Assembly (NCBI RefSeq): GCF_048771995.1 | Contig: NC_133030.1 | Span: 54,716,001-54,780,000 of the forward strand | Direction of reading: 5' to 3' | Source: Taeniopygia guttata | Lineage: Eukaryota > Chordata > Aves > Passeriformes > Estrildidae | Length of the DNA: 64,000 nucleotides | In this document: in pieces, positions 27,560 to 41,800 of the stretch | Numbering within the stretch: position 1 is the stretch's first letter | Layout of the letters: the number at the start of each line of letters is the position of its first letter | Notes under the pieces: model-generated | Database searches by the model: none | Told to the model about the DNA's origin: nothing | Seen by the model: only the letters and a program-made list of their open reading frames with translations | Position numbers and translations under genes: made by a program

Positions 27560-28835
27560 GATAATTGACTTTATTGGGACTCCTCTAGGCAAAGCATTTA
27601 TCTAAAATACAATATATTTTTGTTGTGCCACTGGGAGCTGGATGCAAATATTTATAAATCTTCCTTTGAGGAGGTTAGCACTCAGCCGTTTTAAACAGCT
27701 TTGTGTGCTACAGAAATCTTTAAGCCAGACATCCCTCACATTTAAAAGATGCCTGCAGAGAGGCATGGGCCTGCATTGGGAAAACACCACATGTACTCAT
27801 GAAGTCACCCTCCCCAACAGGAGGCTGAGGCTGAATTACCCTGCAGCAGACCCTCAGTGATGGTGTGTGGACGAGGATCCACTGGGTCTGGACCAGCCCT
27901 GAAAGGGCAGAGCAGAGCTGGGCATCAGTGGAATCCCCATGGGCAGGCTGGGGGAAGCAGCTCCCCAACCCAGGTGCACTGGATGCTGTGCCAGGCAGGA
28001 ACACAGGGGCTCAAGGACACTGCAGCCTGGTGGGCTTAGCTGCTGGCCACTGCTAACAGGAACAGAGTTCACTCATTTAAAACTCATTCAGGTATCTCTG
28101 TACTCACCATGCTCACTTTGGGACTACAAAGCCAGCACACTGTTGGTAACATGCAGCTATGCTAAGGCAGTGGCAGACCCAGGCTGTAAGTGAGGTAAGA
28201 AGTGCAGGAAGGTGTTATCCTATATTGTAACAGCTGATATATTGGAAGAACTGGGCAAACTCTGGCCCAGAAAGGGCTTGGATACCCTACAACTTGTCTT
28301 TTTTGCAGTTGTGTTAATTTATCACCAAGGATGGAGCCTGCAGAGGCTGTGGAGAGCACACAGGGCTGGCATGTGACCTGCTTGGTGCTGCTTAGCTGCA
28401 CTGAACTGAAATCAGTGTCACTGGGGCAGTACAGCTCACTGTTCAGGCCACACAGTAATTAATAAGCATCTTTTGAAACCATTTTCTCCTGTACATATTC
28501 TCTGTCTCTTCCAGTACAGGAATTAGAGGCAGAAATTGAAGCCTGCTTCATAGTAAAACCCAGCTTCAAAACAAGCAAAAGCAAGTTGTTCTTCAGAGAG
28601 CAGATGGCCTTATGGGACCTCTTGCTGATGATGTTTTGCGTGCTAAAAGTCTGCATGCATTCAGGAGGAAGCAGGATAAGTTCCTGGGAAAGGAACCTAC
28701 AGAACATTGCTACATGCACACTGTAAACCATGTTTAGTTCAGGAAACCTTGAGCTGAAAATGGTTAGAGGCTGGAGGAGTATTGGATGTATCTGTTTTCT
28801 TCTTACTTTTCTCTGCACACCCATTTATGATGCCC

Positions 28836-28895
28836 TTCAGAGACAGGGTGCTGGGCTGGATGGACCTATGGCCAGGACCAGTATTGCCAGATTTG
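28836..28895 (+). mobile_element. Possible ancient CR1/SINE 3' remnant
   Basis: The text GGGTGCTGGGCTGGATGGAC followed by a degenerate GG(T)C-GACCAGTATTGCC resembles the CR1-related tail shared by several sauropsid retroposons. It is very short, so the call is weak. Confidence 0.3.
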
Positions 28896-29437
28896 TGGTC
28901 TTTTAAAGCAAGCCACCTTGATCCAAGTCATCTTTACACCAGTATGACAGTGTCTGTACATTGGGACAAAAATAAATTACGTGGGACCCATGAAAGGAAG
29001 AGCTGAAGGATGCAGGAATCTAAAACAAGAAGTGAGAAGAGAAGCCAGCTCCCAGGAGCAGCCATGCCATAGAATGCAAAGTTTTCTCTAGATGATACCC
29101 TGGCCCTTACCTTTCTTCCCTGGGCCCTGATGAGGACAACTGCAGCTCACCAGCTCCTGGATCAAGATGGTCACAGTCCCCTCACCAGCCCAGAAGGAAA
29201 GCCATCTTCAGGGACATAAAAATACAGAAAGAAAAGGAGCAATTCCATTTTGGCCCAGGGTCTTACCACTCCTGCTCCTCACAGGCAACCCTTTTTCATT
29301 GTACTGGTCATTTTGTACATGTTTGTCTGGAGAACCTGCCCTGCTGAAGGAGCAGAGGGGCACAGGTGTGTGGAGTCCAACCATACAGCTAATCCTCAGC
29401 CATAAACATGGGCAAAATAAAGTATTGGGCTGCTTTC

Positions 29438-29454
29438 TTTTTTTTTTTTTTTTT
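29438..29454. repeat. Poly-T run (17 nt)
   Basis: Seventeen consecutive T. No associated element recognised. Confidence 0.9.
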
Positions 29455-32400
29455 CCCCATCTTTTGAAACTGGCAACAATAAGTATTTTCCACTTCTGTT
29501 CCCTGTGTTGCTGCTGCTTCCACTGAGCTCTCCATGCCTCAGCTCTCCAGGGTAGCAATGCACATGCCCCATTTGGAGGTACTAAAGGAAGAATTGCTTG
29601 GCCAGCATTGCTCTGAGGATGTCTGTCCTGCCCAGGGAGGCTCAGCAGGAGCACTGGAACTTCCTGGCCTGTTCCCACGGGCAGGAAAGGCTCAGAAACA
29701 GGAGTTTTACTGGGAGTTAGTGGTGGCCATGTTCAGCAGCAGCCCAATGGTCCCAGCATTGGCAATTTTGAAACACTTTGACCTTTCAGGAAAGTCGAAG
29801 AATAACCATGATTAAGTGTAAACCAGCATGTGGACATGTCCAAATACTGCTGGCCTGAAGGGTGTAATGTAGGAAACCAGCAAATGTGTGTCTTGGTGTC
29901 AGAGTAGCACAGGTCTGTCCCTGCACCACAGTGAGTCTCACCAAGGGCACCGAGCATGAGGGAAGCATGAAATCCAGGTGACAATAGGCATTCACAAGGA
30001 AGCATCTTCCTGGGGGCTGTTGACATTATTATTCTAGATCAAGAAGCAAACCCTACATGTTAGTTACTTAGCAGATGAAGTTACCATGCCAACTCATATG
30101 CTACCTTTTTTTTTTTTTTAATTATTATTATTGCAAGAGTAGGCAGCACTCCCTTGAGATTTCACAAAAGGGGAGGAAAAATGTCAAAGTGCCAAGAATA
30201 TAATGGAATTTCTAGCCTCAACTCTATTTTCCGTAGATCTGTTTTTCAGCTTACATCCTGCTTCTTCTCATGGCAGCAGCGAGGCTAAGCCAAGAGACTC
30301 TGAATGGTAATTTAGTGGCCAGCCCACGATATTGTGGTGCTACACTCCAGTAATCCACAGTTCTCTACCCCCGCTTCACACAATATTCAGGGAACTAATG
30401 CAAGAAGCTGGTGCCAAATGATTGCACAGCCTTCCCCCAACCTCTCCTTGACTTCTCTGCATTTCTTTGTTCACTGTTTCTCTTTGCCTTTCCATCTGTC
30501 TTCATTCCTCTGCTGAAAGGATTTTTATTTCTGACAGCTATTTTCCTTTTTTTCCTCTGTTGTCTTTACTTGTTTTCCTTCACAAATGAATTATATTCCT
30601 GTCTCTTCCCCCTCCCTCAGTGCTCTCCATCATTTCTAGTGACCCCTAGCAGAGTGTGGACCCTCCAGGGGAGCAGATGTGGGCACCACCAGAGGGATAC
30701 TGGGAAGCAGAGAATTAACTGTCCATACCTGTAACAATTTCAAATATGCCCTAGTTCAGCCTGAGCATGAGAAAGCCTTTGCCTAACAGACCTGATGTGT
30801 TAAATATTCCTGGAAGTAGAGCGAAAAGTCTCCCTAAATTTAGTGCACTTTTCTTTCTGTCTTGGGACTAAAAACCACTCAATTCCAAGAAGCACGGGTG
30901 CTGTAGCCTCTCCCAGGGAAAATCCAGTGATGGAGGATGTATGAAAAGAGAGGGGCTGCAGGGAGGAGGTTGGGGGCAGGATGTGACTGCCAACTTCCTA
31001 CATCTCTTTGGGAACCTGCGTAGGATTGGTGTGTTGAGGCACAACAAGACTCCTGAGTGTCTACAAAAAGAAGTGGATTCAGCTGAGTGCAGCCTCTGCT
31101 GGCGGTGCCTGCTGGCACACTGGGAGTCCTTGGCACCGCGCTCCGCTGGATCAGTGCAGGAGCCACTTGTACCCGGCGGCTGCTTGTGTCAACATTGCCG
31201 TGTGTTTGCTCCACACACGGCAGCGATGGGGAAGGATTCCTGGCAGGGGCTGTGCAGCTGCTGGGGGGACGTGGGAGGGGTCTGGGAACTCGCTCTTCTT
31301 GCAGCAGATGTGGGCAGGGTGACACCAATCACCACTGTCAGGTCTTGGTCCAGACCTTACATCCCTTGTAAAAAGATGTTGAATCCAGGGTTTGCCTTCA
31401 CCAAGAGTCAGCTCCATCCCCAAAGAAGCAGAAGCACTGTACCTGCACTAGTTTCACACCCTATTTTCTTTAGAATCTCTATGTGAACCAGAAAGACGAG
31501 GCACAGACCTTTGTCCCAAGTAATGGTTCTTTCACGACTGGCCTTGCATGGCTTTATCCTGTTTATCTGTCCACAGTCCAGGTCAGAAAAGCTCAAGGAT
31601 GTGATATGGGTTGTGACTCAGCATCTGGCTTGTGACCAGAACCAAACAGGATGCATTAATTTGTCCTGGTCTACATCCATGGCCAAGTCCTGCTTTTTAT
31701 CTTACTGAGAGACCTCAGCTATTGACCATTGTATTCAAATGCTGTCAGGTGCACTGGCCATCCAGAGGTGCTCCTCAGTTGTTGATAGACAACACAGCAG
31801 GTAAATATGAATAATTACTGCAGTTCGAACTTTCTACAATGTATTCTGATGTTTGGCTTTTCAAGGTCAGGTTTTACACATCTATTTGACTTTTTCTGTT
31901 GCCACTGGACTCCACAACATGTGGAAGCCTGACTCAGTGATCTGTAAAAGGACTTCCCAAAAGTGCCCAGAGTCTGGCAGCTGTGCTCCCACCAAAGCTG
32001 CTGGGCATGAGGAAAATCCATACTAATTTCATGCCACCTGCTCCTTAAAGATATAAAAAATTTGGAAGTATCAAGCTGAAGCAGAAGCAGTCCTTAGACT
32101 TTGGAGAAGCTGCTCACAGGGATAGGACTATCCCTATGTATCAGTGCTGCTGAAGGCATGGAGAGACTGGAGGCTGTGATTCAATAAATTACCAGTGCAA
32201 TTACTGGTGTGCACATAATGACCTGAGTCATGGCTTGTGGGGGAGATTTTTTCCATCTCAGTGCAGTGCCACAGCACCGTGGGCTGTACAAGGTGATGCA
32301 GTGTGTAGTAAATCTGAAGCCAAACTGCACTTGCACTGAGTAACTCAGAGCCCACAGCTGCAGCTTGAGTGGAGTGTGAATTGAGTGACAGAATATGATG

Positions 32401-35089
32401 GTGAAAAAAACAACAAAAGCCTAATAGGGAAGGAACAGAGAAACTAAGTAAGGAAAATAAAAAAGGCCCATTGATTATATTCTTTCAATCTGATAAAAGT
32501 CAATAAGATATTAGAGACAAGTGTTTAATATGTCAAAGAAGAGGAGATGATTGACAGTTCTCTGCAATGTGGTACAAAGATAATCACCACAAAGCCAAGT
32601 TTTCTAAACATCAGTCTAACAGATGAGGCCAGAGAGACAATTAAAAATCAGGACACAAAATATGCCATAGCCACAGAAGCAATACAAATTTGGCTTCGTC
32701 GTTTATCCTTTGTTGTTTTAGCAGGCTGGGGGAGATATTTGTGCTAGGATTTAAAATGTGATTTACTGTTCCCATTGCTATTTTGCAATAATAGAGAGGG
32801 AGGATTTAGACACCTTAGTGCCATCATCTCTCATCCTCATTCACACCTTCCAAGAAAATGTGTCTCAAATGGCTGATTAGAAAACAATGCAGAAGAGTCA
32901 ATGCCCTTGGAATCTGGTTAATTCAAACACATCTATGTTTGCTGTTCCGGAGAACTGCTAGATATGGACAAAAATCCAAATTCTTGCATGAGAGAGGACT
33001 GAAGCCTAACTCTGAGCAAAGCTCTGTGGTTCCAGCATGCCTGTCAGGCACTGCCCTGAGAGGATGGTGCCAGTATCCCTTTTGGAGCCAACAAAGTAGT
33101 CCCTGCCTGCAAGAGCAGGCAGCCACCTCTGGCTGGGCAACTTTGTACATATCTGGGTGAGGGTATGGCTGCCAAGGTGTGCTTGCATAATGGGGGACAC
33201 CAAAGAGGACACCAGGCATCACCGGCCACCTCCTGCTGGCCAGTTCTAACCATAGAATGAAAATAAAAAGTGGAGAGGAGCAGGAAAGATCACGCAAGAT
33301 TTCATGTCAAACACTTAAAAAGAACCAAAACAAAACAATAAAAGAAAACATTGAAAAACTTAAAATTTAGTTGAATCAATCATAAATTGATTTCTCCCTT
33401 TCACCCATCAGATTCTTCAGTGTGGCTGCTGGTCTGGGAAATCAAGCAAGAGGGATGTCCCTGGGCATGGCACCAGGCTGGCACAGGCGCTGCAGCTCCT
33501 TCTGGGACTGCCCAGCTCCAAAGTGTCCATCTGCATGGCCAAGGCAGAGCTCTGCAGTGCTGCTCAGTGCGTGGGACGAGTGTTTGAAGCAGCTGGGTGC
33601 TCAGGAAGGAGCTGCTGCATCCCTGCAGGGAGAAAGGAAGAAGTCTCCCTCTGGGAAGGGATGTTGCTGACAGCCACCAGGAGCCAGGAACTCATGTGGG
33701 GCTCCATCAAAACAGACAGAGAGCTCAACTCACTCCCCTCTGATGAGCTCAAAATTATTTTTTAAATTATTCTTTCTTTCCTGTGGTGGCAGTGGAAAAG
33801 CCATGTGCCACTGGCAGCATTGAGAAGCAGCCAAGAGTCCCAGGCTCTGGGCTGGGGACTCGACCCCTGGGGTGGTATGGGTGCTGTGCCCATAGCACTG
33901 TGCTCAGCAGGGACACAGGCAAACTGCAGGGCTGGCTCCAGGACACTGCCCAGGCAGTGGGAACAGAGCTCCCTGGAGAGCCCAGCTCTGTGGTGGCACT
34001 GCTGTGAGGGATGCATTGACACAGCACTGAGAGCTCCGTCCATCTTCCAGCTTTCCAGCTCACACCAGGCTTTCCAGCACACCCTTGGCTCTGCAGAGGA
34101 GAGTTTGGCTCAGTCCTAGGAGGGATGGGAACTGGAGTTTTCTGCATACCAAGGCTGTGCTGTGACTTGTAGGGCATGTCATGTCCTCAAAACAGTGTTA
34201 GTAGCATTAGGTCAAATTAAACTACATCTGCTGGTGAAAGAGGAGAGAAGTTGGCAGGGTTTGCCCAGCTAGGAGGTGGTGCAGATGATGCCAATTGCTC
34301 AATCTCATCTGTGCCACAGTGTGTTTGACGCCGCAGGAACCTCACAAACATTGCCTGGAAGTATTTTCTCTGGGCTTGGGGATAAAGTCATGGTTGTGTT
34401 GCCTTGAAGTTTGACCCCACCTCAGCAGATGGGTACAGAGTGGTCCGAGGCACTGCTGGGCATGAGGACTAGGAGAGCAGTAGTGTTTGGGCTGTGGGTC
34501 TCTGCAACCTCTACCTTTTACTCTCGTGCCCCTGCAAGCGCTGGATTTCATCCCTTTTCCACAGAGAAAAGTTGAATCTTAAGTTTGTATTGTGGTTTGC
34601 TTCCATTCCTGCAAGATTTGTTGGGCAAAGTCAGACTGACTTTCAATGACTTTCAGATGCAGAAGCAGAAGATGTCTCATGAACACTATACAGAGAGTAA
34701 AAGAAAAAAATTATTTTGTGCTTTAATCCTCACCCTGCTAGCACTAGAGCATTGCAGAAGGCAAGAAGCAGAGAGAAATGCTACAGGAGGGTGAAATGTT
34801 CACCACAAGAGTTGGAATGAAGGGAGATGGGCTATCTTGGGGTCTTTTTCTGTGCCCTGCATAGACACACGCGTGTGAACACAGCCCTCTCTCTGCAAGC
34901 ACATGCAGACAGGTTGCAACTGCATCATGCATTTGTGTGATGTGTGGCACGTGGAGGTAGGGAAACACTGTAAATCTGAGGCCTTTGTTTCCCAAATTGG
35001 AAGAAAGTCGGTTTTGTCTCCCCAGGTCCAACACTGCCTCACTGATTTTTGATGCTGGAGCAGATAGAGGCAATTAAGCAGATCTTTTG

Positions 35090-35830
35090 CTTTCAGGTTC
35101 TGGCTCCAGTGATGCGAGGTTTTTGCAAGAGCACCCTGGGAGCCGGGACACCCACACATCGCAGTGGGAGCTGTGCCCTCCCAGGGGCACGAACCCCGTG
35201 GTGGAGGGAAGCGCACGCCCGGCAGCTTCTCCTTGTTTCACCCGGGATAAAGCCCAGCCTCCCGCTGACATACTCACACAGTCAGCCCAGCACTGCGGAA
35301 TTACACCTGCTCCACTCGCCTCCTTGTGTTCTCCCCTGGGGAAATGGGATGTATAGGCTTTCCTAAAGGGCCCCAGGGCGCAGGCAAACCCGTCGGGCAG
35401 TGCCGGGTTTGGGTGGCAGCCTGCGCCACCTGCGGGGCTCCGCGGCGGGGCCGTGGCTGCCGCCGGCTCCCGAGCCGCTGCCGGGGGAAAGGCAGGCACG
35501 GCCGGGATGTGGAGGCAGGACAGGGCTGGCTGAGCGCTTTGCAGCGTGTTTGCCACGGCAGCGACGCCGGAGGAGCCGGGCTGCTGCTGCCCAGCGAGAA
35601 GAGATGTGTGGGAGCCCTGGGTGAAGAGCAGCCGTGCAGCGCGGCAAGGGAGGGCAGTGCTGGTGCCGCGCTCCCCACAGGCAGCCAGCCCCTGTTTGGC
35701 AACAGGGTGGCCCATGGTCCCAAAAATCCAGTCCCCAGGGCGGTGCCTGCACACGAGTGAGCTTCCCCTGTGTCCCTGCAGCTGGAACTCGATGGAGACA
35801 GGCCGTCTGGCTGGCACTGGCAGCCCTTGC
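35090..35830. promoter_or_regulatory. CpG island without an identified gene
   Basis: CG dinucleotides are frequent throughout and dense from 35380 to 35660, where they occur about once per 9 nt, in a window otherwise depleted of CG. GC content is high. Several long overlapping open frames on both strands are what GC-rich DNA gives by chance. It lies about 7.4 kb upstream of the first coding exon of the exocyst-like gene and could hold its promoter and non-coding first exon, or that of an unannotated RNA. Confidence 0.7.
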
Positions 35831-38800
35831 ACCATTTCTGCGGGAGCCACAAGGACGGGGGACACAGTCTGCCAGCACATCAGAGCAATGCTCGGTGTTC
35901 CTGTCACTGCTCTAAACCAAATAAGACCCTGCAAAAAGGATGTTTTTTTGCAGCAGCACCTGCTATGCTGCTGCAATTAGGGCTTCATTATAGACCCCCC
36001 TACCAAAATGTTTTAAAACATAGCTATATAAATCCCTTTGGACTGGGAAGGAAAAACACTGCCAGTGAGTTGGCCCACTTGAAAGGACAAGCAGGATTGA
36101 CACCTGTCAGGGCCGAGTGCTTTCGGGCTACTCAAATTATACAACTGCATCACTTGACTGCCACGAGGACATGCAGTTTCCCACTTTTCTCCTTGACAGC
36201 AGCCCACAGTCCTGCTGTTCCAGGGGATTCTGGCACTGTTTTCTACTGGTCTCCAGTTTTCCATAAAGATTATGCATTTATTAAAATAAAGGACAAGTTC
36301 CTAGGACTGGTTTACAATAGCGTCATTGTAACAGATTCCAGTCAGCCAGAAGAGGTGCTCAGTGTTTTGCAGCAGCAGGAGCAAGGGTTTGCAAACACTC
36401 TAATAACTGGTTAGGAGCTACTGCCTTTGTTGGTTTGATAACCAGCTATGGCTTAACCAGTTCACTCTGAACAAAATGACATCATGATTTCTGCACCAAC
36501 TGGTTCCACCCACCCCACCATCACACAGAAATGATGCTCAGCTCTCTCCATATGATGGGAAAGATTCTGAGGGTCAGACTGATGGACTGCACATGAAATA
36601 GTCTGGAGAAAATCAACCAAAAAGAGTGTCTGGACTCTAGTCCTCATCCTGAGTGTGGCTGTGTTATAAAAAGCTTCAGAGAGATGAGGCCCCTCTGCCA
36701 TCACTGACCACCCACTCTCACAGGGGCAGCTCCTTAAGTGAATTATCTCTGCAATGATGAGCCCCTGCAAGCATTCATTAGCACAATAGATTTGAGCAGT
36801 TTCAGGAGATTTATGAGTTTCGGGTTTATGGAGTCATTGATATGTGAATTAAGTACTGACTGACTGAGAGTAACTCTTCAAAAAGAGTCATTATAATCTC
36901 TATAGAAATATAGTGATTACAGTGACAACATCTTCAATGCAACTTCAAAAACACTCATCTTAAAAAAATGGTACAGAAGTACATGTTTAAATAAAGCACT
37001 AGTTCTCAGTTTTTCCCATCCACCAAAGGTAAAGAAAATTCAGATTTCCAGAGATCAGGCTTCATCTGGTGAGATGTTCAGTAGAAGCTGCTTCTCCCTT
37101 CCCTGGGGCATTGCTATGGACACCAAAGCTCACACTGGTGTGGGCAGTAAAAAGGTGTGATACAAGAACCCTTCAGCACTGGAAGAAAGCCAGGGACTCA
37201 AAGTGTTATTCAGATAAGAACCAGCCTACACCTTTCATCCCTCTATCAAACCAAGCCTGGGGTTAACCTGGAGAAAGTTCAGCCAGGAAAATGCCAACGA
37301 GGTTTCTCCCAAGGCTCCATTGATTTCTCTCAAGGTCCTTGTGCTTTAGAATGTCCTGCAGCAATGTGGCAAACAAATGCTAACTTGGCTTTGATAAAAT
37401 TTTTGAGCACTGTAGAGTGGAAATTTTGGTGCAGTAAAGCAAAACCCCACAAAGGAGAAGCACAAGCTCCTGCTTTATGCAACAATCTCCCCGTCATCTG
37501 CAGCAGAGGCAGTGCTGAGCTCCCAGCTCAGTCCTTGGCCTCAATGACACATTTTCAACAGACAGCTAGCTGTGGTGACAGGCACAGCAGGCAGGTGCCT
37601 TGGCTCCAGAAGTGGTCTGCTCTTAGTCACCTAATTTAAATGACAGAGTAGTTTGTCTAACTTTTCTTGAATTGCTCAGCAGGGCTTTATTCCAGCTCAA
37701 AGGCTGCTATCCACTGGGAACATTCAGCCCTAGCCAGCTCCAAGGGGAAATTCTCACTGTTGAGTTCAATGCCCCATCTCCAGGAGATGGGGCTGGTTAC
37801 CCCCTGCTCTTTTGGACATCAGATTCCATTGCACTCAGGCCAGTGGAGTCACAGCTCAGTGAAAAGCTGTGGCAGCAGGCTGGGGTTTGGCAAAGCGTAG
37901 GGTGAAGTAAGAGCAGAAGCACAATCACAGATAATCCACTGTCAGTGTCATGCACAAAGAGCTTCTGCTCATTGAGTTCTGGTTTGGCAGCTCTGGTGAT
38001 GAGAGGGATGAGGGCACCCTGCTCAGTAGGACGCAGCAGCCTCCTGCTGAAGCCAATGAGCTGTGACATTTCAGTCTCGAGGCTGGGCTGATGGACTCCA
38101 CCCTGGCCCTGCTGATGCCCACTGCAAACCAATGGGCCATGGAGTGCACAACCTGCACAGCCAGCTATTAGCCATTACCATCCATCTGCTCAGCAGCTCA
38201 CAACAATCACAAACAAGCAGAAGGAAATGCTCAACCAGCTGAGCATCCCTAGGAGCAGAGCTGCTGCCAGGCTGGAGGAGCACACAGGCACTACCCTGGC
38301 CCTGGCTGCACCATGCAGCTCTGGGACCAGTGGGAGCTGGTCTGTGCCTGCTGGCAAAATGTGTTTGTAGGGCTGTTGCAGCAAGAATCAGGAGAGTGGT
38401 GAAGCCTCTCTCCCAGCCCTGCCAGTCCTGTTGGGCTTACATGAGTCCTGGCATGCTTCAGCACAGCTGGCATAGCACATGGGGCTGGTTGCTTGCTGAA
38501 GGTGTTAAAACAATTTCACTTCAAAAGAAGAAAACCAGTGTGAGAGATCCTGCTTGAACAGGCCTGTTCCAGACCTTTTCTAGGAGGAGAAGAAGGAAAA
38601 CTTTGATGTCTATCCTTCAAAAGCACCTAGAATGGACTTCCACAGCAGTGGCAGCCCTCATGGAAAATCCTCCTGGGCCACCTTTCTGCAACAAAATGAG
38701 CACTTGTGAGTTTGTTCCCTGGTGTGATATATACTAGTTGAAGTGGTCTCCTCCCATGGCTACACAGGAACAGTGTAGGGAACTATCCTTAGGTCTGGAC

Positions 38801-41800
38801 CACATCCTCCACCAGATGTAACATTCCTATGTTTTGCAGAAATGCACCATCCAAGTTCTCCCACTCAAACCTGGGGGCCATCATCCCTTCTGTAAAAGCC
38901 AGCCTCTAAATCACAACCTGCTTCTTTCCTGCAAATGGACTTTTCAGCTTAAGGCTCAAAGCTCCCTCAACCTAAAAGCAGAAAGAAAAATATTTCAGGT
39001 GAAACAATATCTCTCATTTCCCTGCAAACCACCCCTCAGGAGGAAATGGCTGCACAGGCATGTGCAGCCTCTGAGCATGTCTTTGCCTCATCCATCATTG
39101 CCAGTGCTGTTAAAAATATCAAGCCTCACTGCTGCAATAAATCTCTGCAGCTCTGGGGTCTCCTCCACCCACACAGGGTGAGATTTCAAGTGAAACCTGC
39201 AGAAAGGGAGTGGGTCACAGCATGCCACACCAGGGCTGTGCCAGATAGGTTGCCGAGGCTGTGAGGGGGCATGTGGTGCAGCTTTCTGAATATGCACCAT
39301 AGCAGTATTCTCCTGGAGCCTCAGCAGTATGTTTTTCTCCTGGTCTTTGGAGCTGATGAAAACCTTGGTGCTGTGGAGGGAATTGCAGGACTCCTCCAAA
39401 CACTCTCTGTGCCCCTCACCTCTGCCAAGGAGCACTGCACCTCTGGAGTCCTACACTGTTCCACAGGTGTTACTGCAGGAAAAGAAATAAGAAAGAAGAA
39501 AACAAATATGAGCAAAAGACACAGAGAAGAGATGAGGGATCAAATAAACCCCAAACCAAATATTCCAAAGGGTCAGGAGGCAAAGCAGAAGTTGAAAGCC
39601 ACAGAGAGGTTTGTGGGTGCGGGGCATTAAGGAGCCCAGCAGGGAGCTGTTAGACAGCAACACCCCTGCAGATTTTAACGCACCTACAATTTAACAGAAC
39701 AGTTTGCAAAAGCAATAATTGAAGAAAAAAATGTAAACCAACAGCAAAACCTAGTACATTTTTCATTTCCTATGACCTTCTGTGGATAGACACCTAGAAA
39801 CAGCATTTCCAGGAACAGGAGCATTCCTTGAGAGCTGCTGCTAGGAGAGACCGCCAGAAAGGCTTGGAGGGAAAGAGGTGACCTAGACTGTGAGATTCAG
39901 AGCTCCCTCAGGATTCTGTTTGACATCGCAGCAGGCCCTGGTGCTAGCTGTGTCTTGGGGTCGTTGACAGCCCCCAGAGAGGCCCAGATCAGACCCCATC
40001 CATGCTGGACCTGCTGCCTGCTCTGGCAGCACGCCAGTCACAGTGAGCCTGTCTGTACAAACCAACACTATGTAAATATTTTGTGGATGAGGCAATTAAA
40101 ACCTGGATGGAAAGAGGTTTAATTGGACTTTGTGTCCAAAGGGGCTTTCCACCCCTCAACCTGTGTCTGAATAAATAGCTCATTCCTTTGTTCACACTGT
40201 CAGCCTGCCAGGTGGCAGAAGCATTACCAGTAATGGTTTTCCCCAGTACAGCAGGGCAGTGTCTGGCTTACACATGACTTTGAAGAACCCAAGGACAGAA
40301 AGCTCAGCACTGCACTGCCTGGCTGAGGGAGGTTTCAGGCAGGACTCCCCCTGCACCATGGGGCAGCCACAAATGATGCTCTGCCCAATCCCATCTCACC
40401 ATCACAGCAATTTCACACCAAGTCCATGCTGCCACGCTTCTCTGTTTAATATAATCATAATTATTCCCATCCCACACATTTCCCATCTCTTGGACACACA
40501 GTCTCTCCCAGAGGTAGAGGAGGCTGTTATCCTCCGTTCTCTCCCTCTATTCTCCTCTGCACAGCACAAAATCCAAATGTCATTTATTACATCTATCCAT
40601 CACTAACCCATTTGATGTCCCTTATCACACTGACAGGTGACATGCTGGCAGGCTCCTAAAGCAAAGAAGTGCACACTGCCCATGGCATGGTGGCACCTCC
40701 TGATTTACCCCTCTTGCTTTACATCAGGACCTTGGACACCTGGCAGCCTGACTTGTCTATCTGGCAGTGAAGGAGCCCTAGGGTAAAATTATTTTACACA
40801 ACAAATCAAGTGACTGTGTTTAATGTTATTTAAACCTTCAAGGCCCCTTTTTTCATGCTCTTTTGCTTTGAGTTCCCTCTGTGGTTCCAATTGCTCTGAG
40901 AATGCAGGGATCCAGGGCTAACAACCCCATAGAAATAAGTGCCCACAGGGTAAAGTGAGGATGTGAATATATATAAATATTTAACCAGGGGACACATTAC
41001 TCCCTGTCCCTCACCCACGTCTGGCAATCATTACTGGGACCAAGCCACCCGTGACCTGCAGAAACAGGGCAGAAGGAGATGAAATGCAGCTCTGGGGTTG
41101 GTTTTGAACACCCCTACCCAAATAATGTGGGGCTTCAGCCCATCAGGACAGAACTTCATCCTGAAATCCTCCTTCCCTTCATTGCCCCATGCCATCTCAA
41201 AGCAACTGCTCCTCCCACCATAGTACTTCTGGTTCGAGGCCCCATCTCCACTTGCAGGGTAATAATTAACCTAGATTTTTTTTTCCCCCACCTCTTCTTT
41301 TAAATGCTCAGACGTAGTGAAAGTAAAAGAGTGCTGAGTCTTTTCCAGAGATCAAACAAGTGAAGGTGCTGAAGCTCTTGGGCAGGAGCAGACAGGCCTT
41401 TTTTTCCACTTTTAATAGCCTTTTTCAGAGGGTAAAGGAGGATGGAGAGCAGCACCATTCCCAGAGGGAGCCCCTCGGCCAGCACATGGTGAGGGATGGT
41501 GCCTTACTCAGCTGAGGTGGGTGAGCTGGCCCGGAGCTCCGTCCTGCAGAGCTGCTCACCACTACTGCATCTGCACTGGATTTCCTGTGGCACGGAGCTG
41601 CTCTCAGCTTCTGTGGATCACACCTGTGCTATCCCAGCTTGCTGTGGAGGGATCACTTCTGCCAGTACTGGGGTATGTATTCCTTTCCTTCCTCATGGGC
41701 TCACACCTTTTATTCCTTTTCCCCTGGCTCTCTCCACCATGTCGGTCATGCCTTTGACATTGCTGCCACTCTGCTCTGTCTGCAGAACCCCCATGCAGAG

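Larger units (their letters stand above)
27131..35089. other. Intergenic between the two CpG-rich blocks
   Basis: Apart from the listed short repeats and the possible retroposon remnant, nothing is recognised. A slightly CG-richer patch lies at 31080-31290. Confidence 0.55.

Noticed and set aside
35074..35976. 300-codon open frame on the - strand and its overlapping frames
   Set aside because: It covers the CpG island, where stop codons are rare by composition. Several frames on both strands are open at once and none shows a known domain.
41231..41241. GGTTCGAGGCC, a perfect Pol III B-box match
   Set aside because: No A-box at the expected distance and no tRNA cloverleaf around it.
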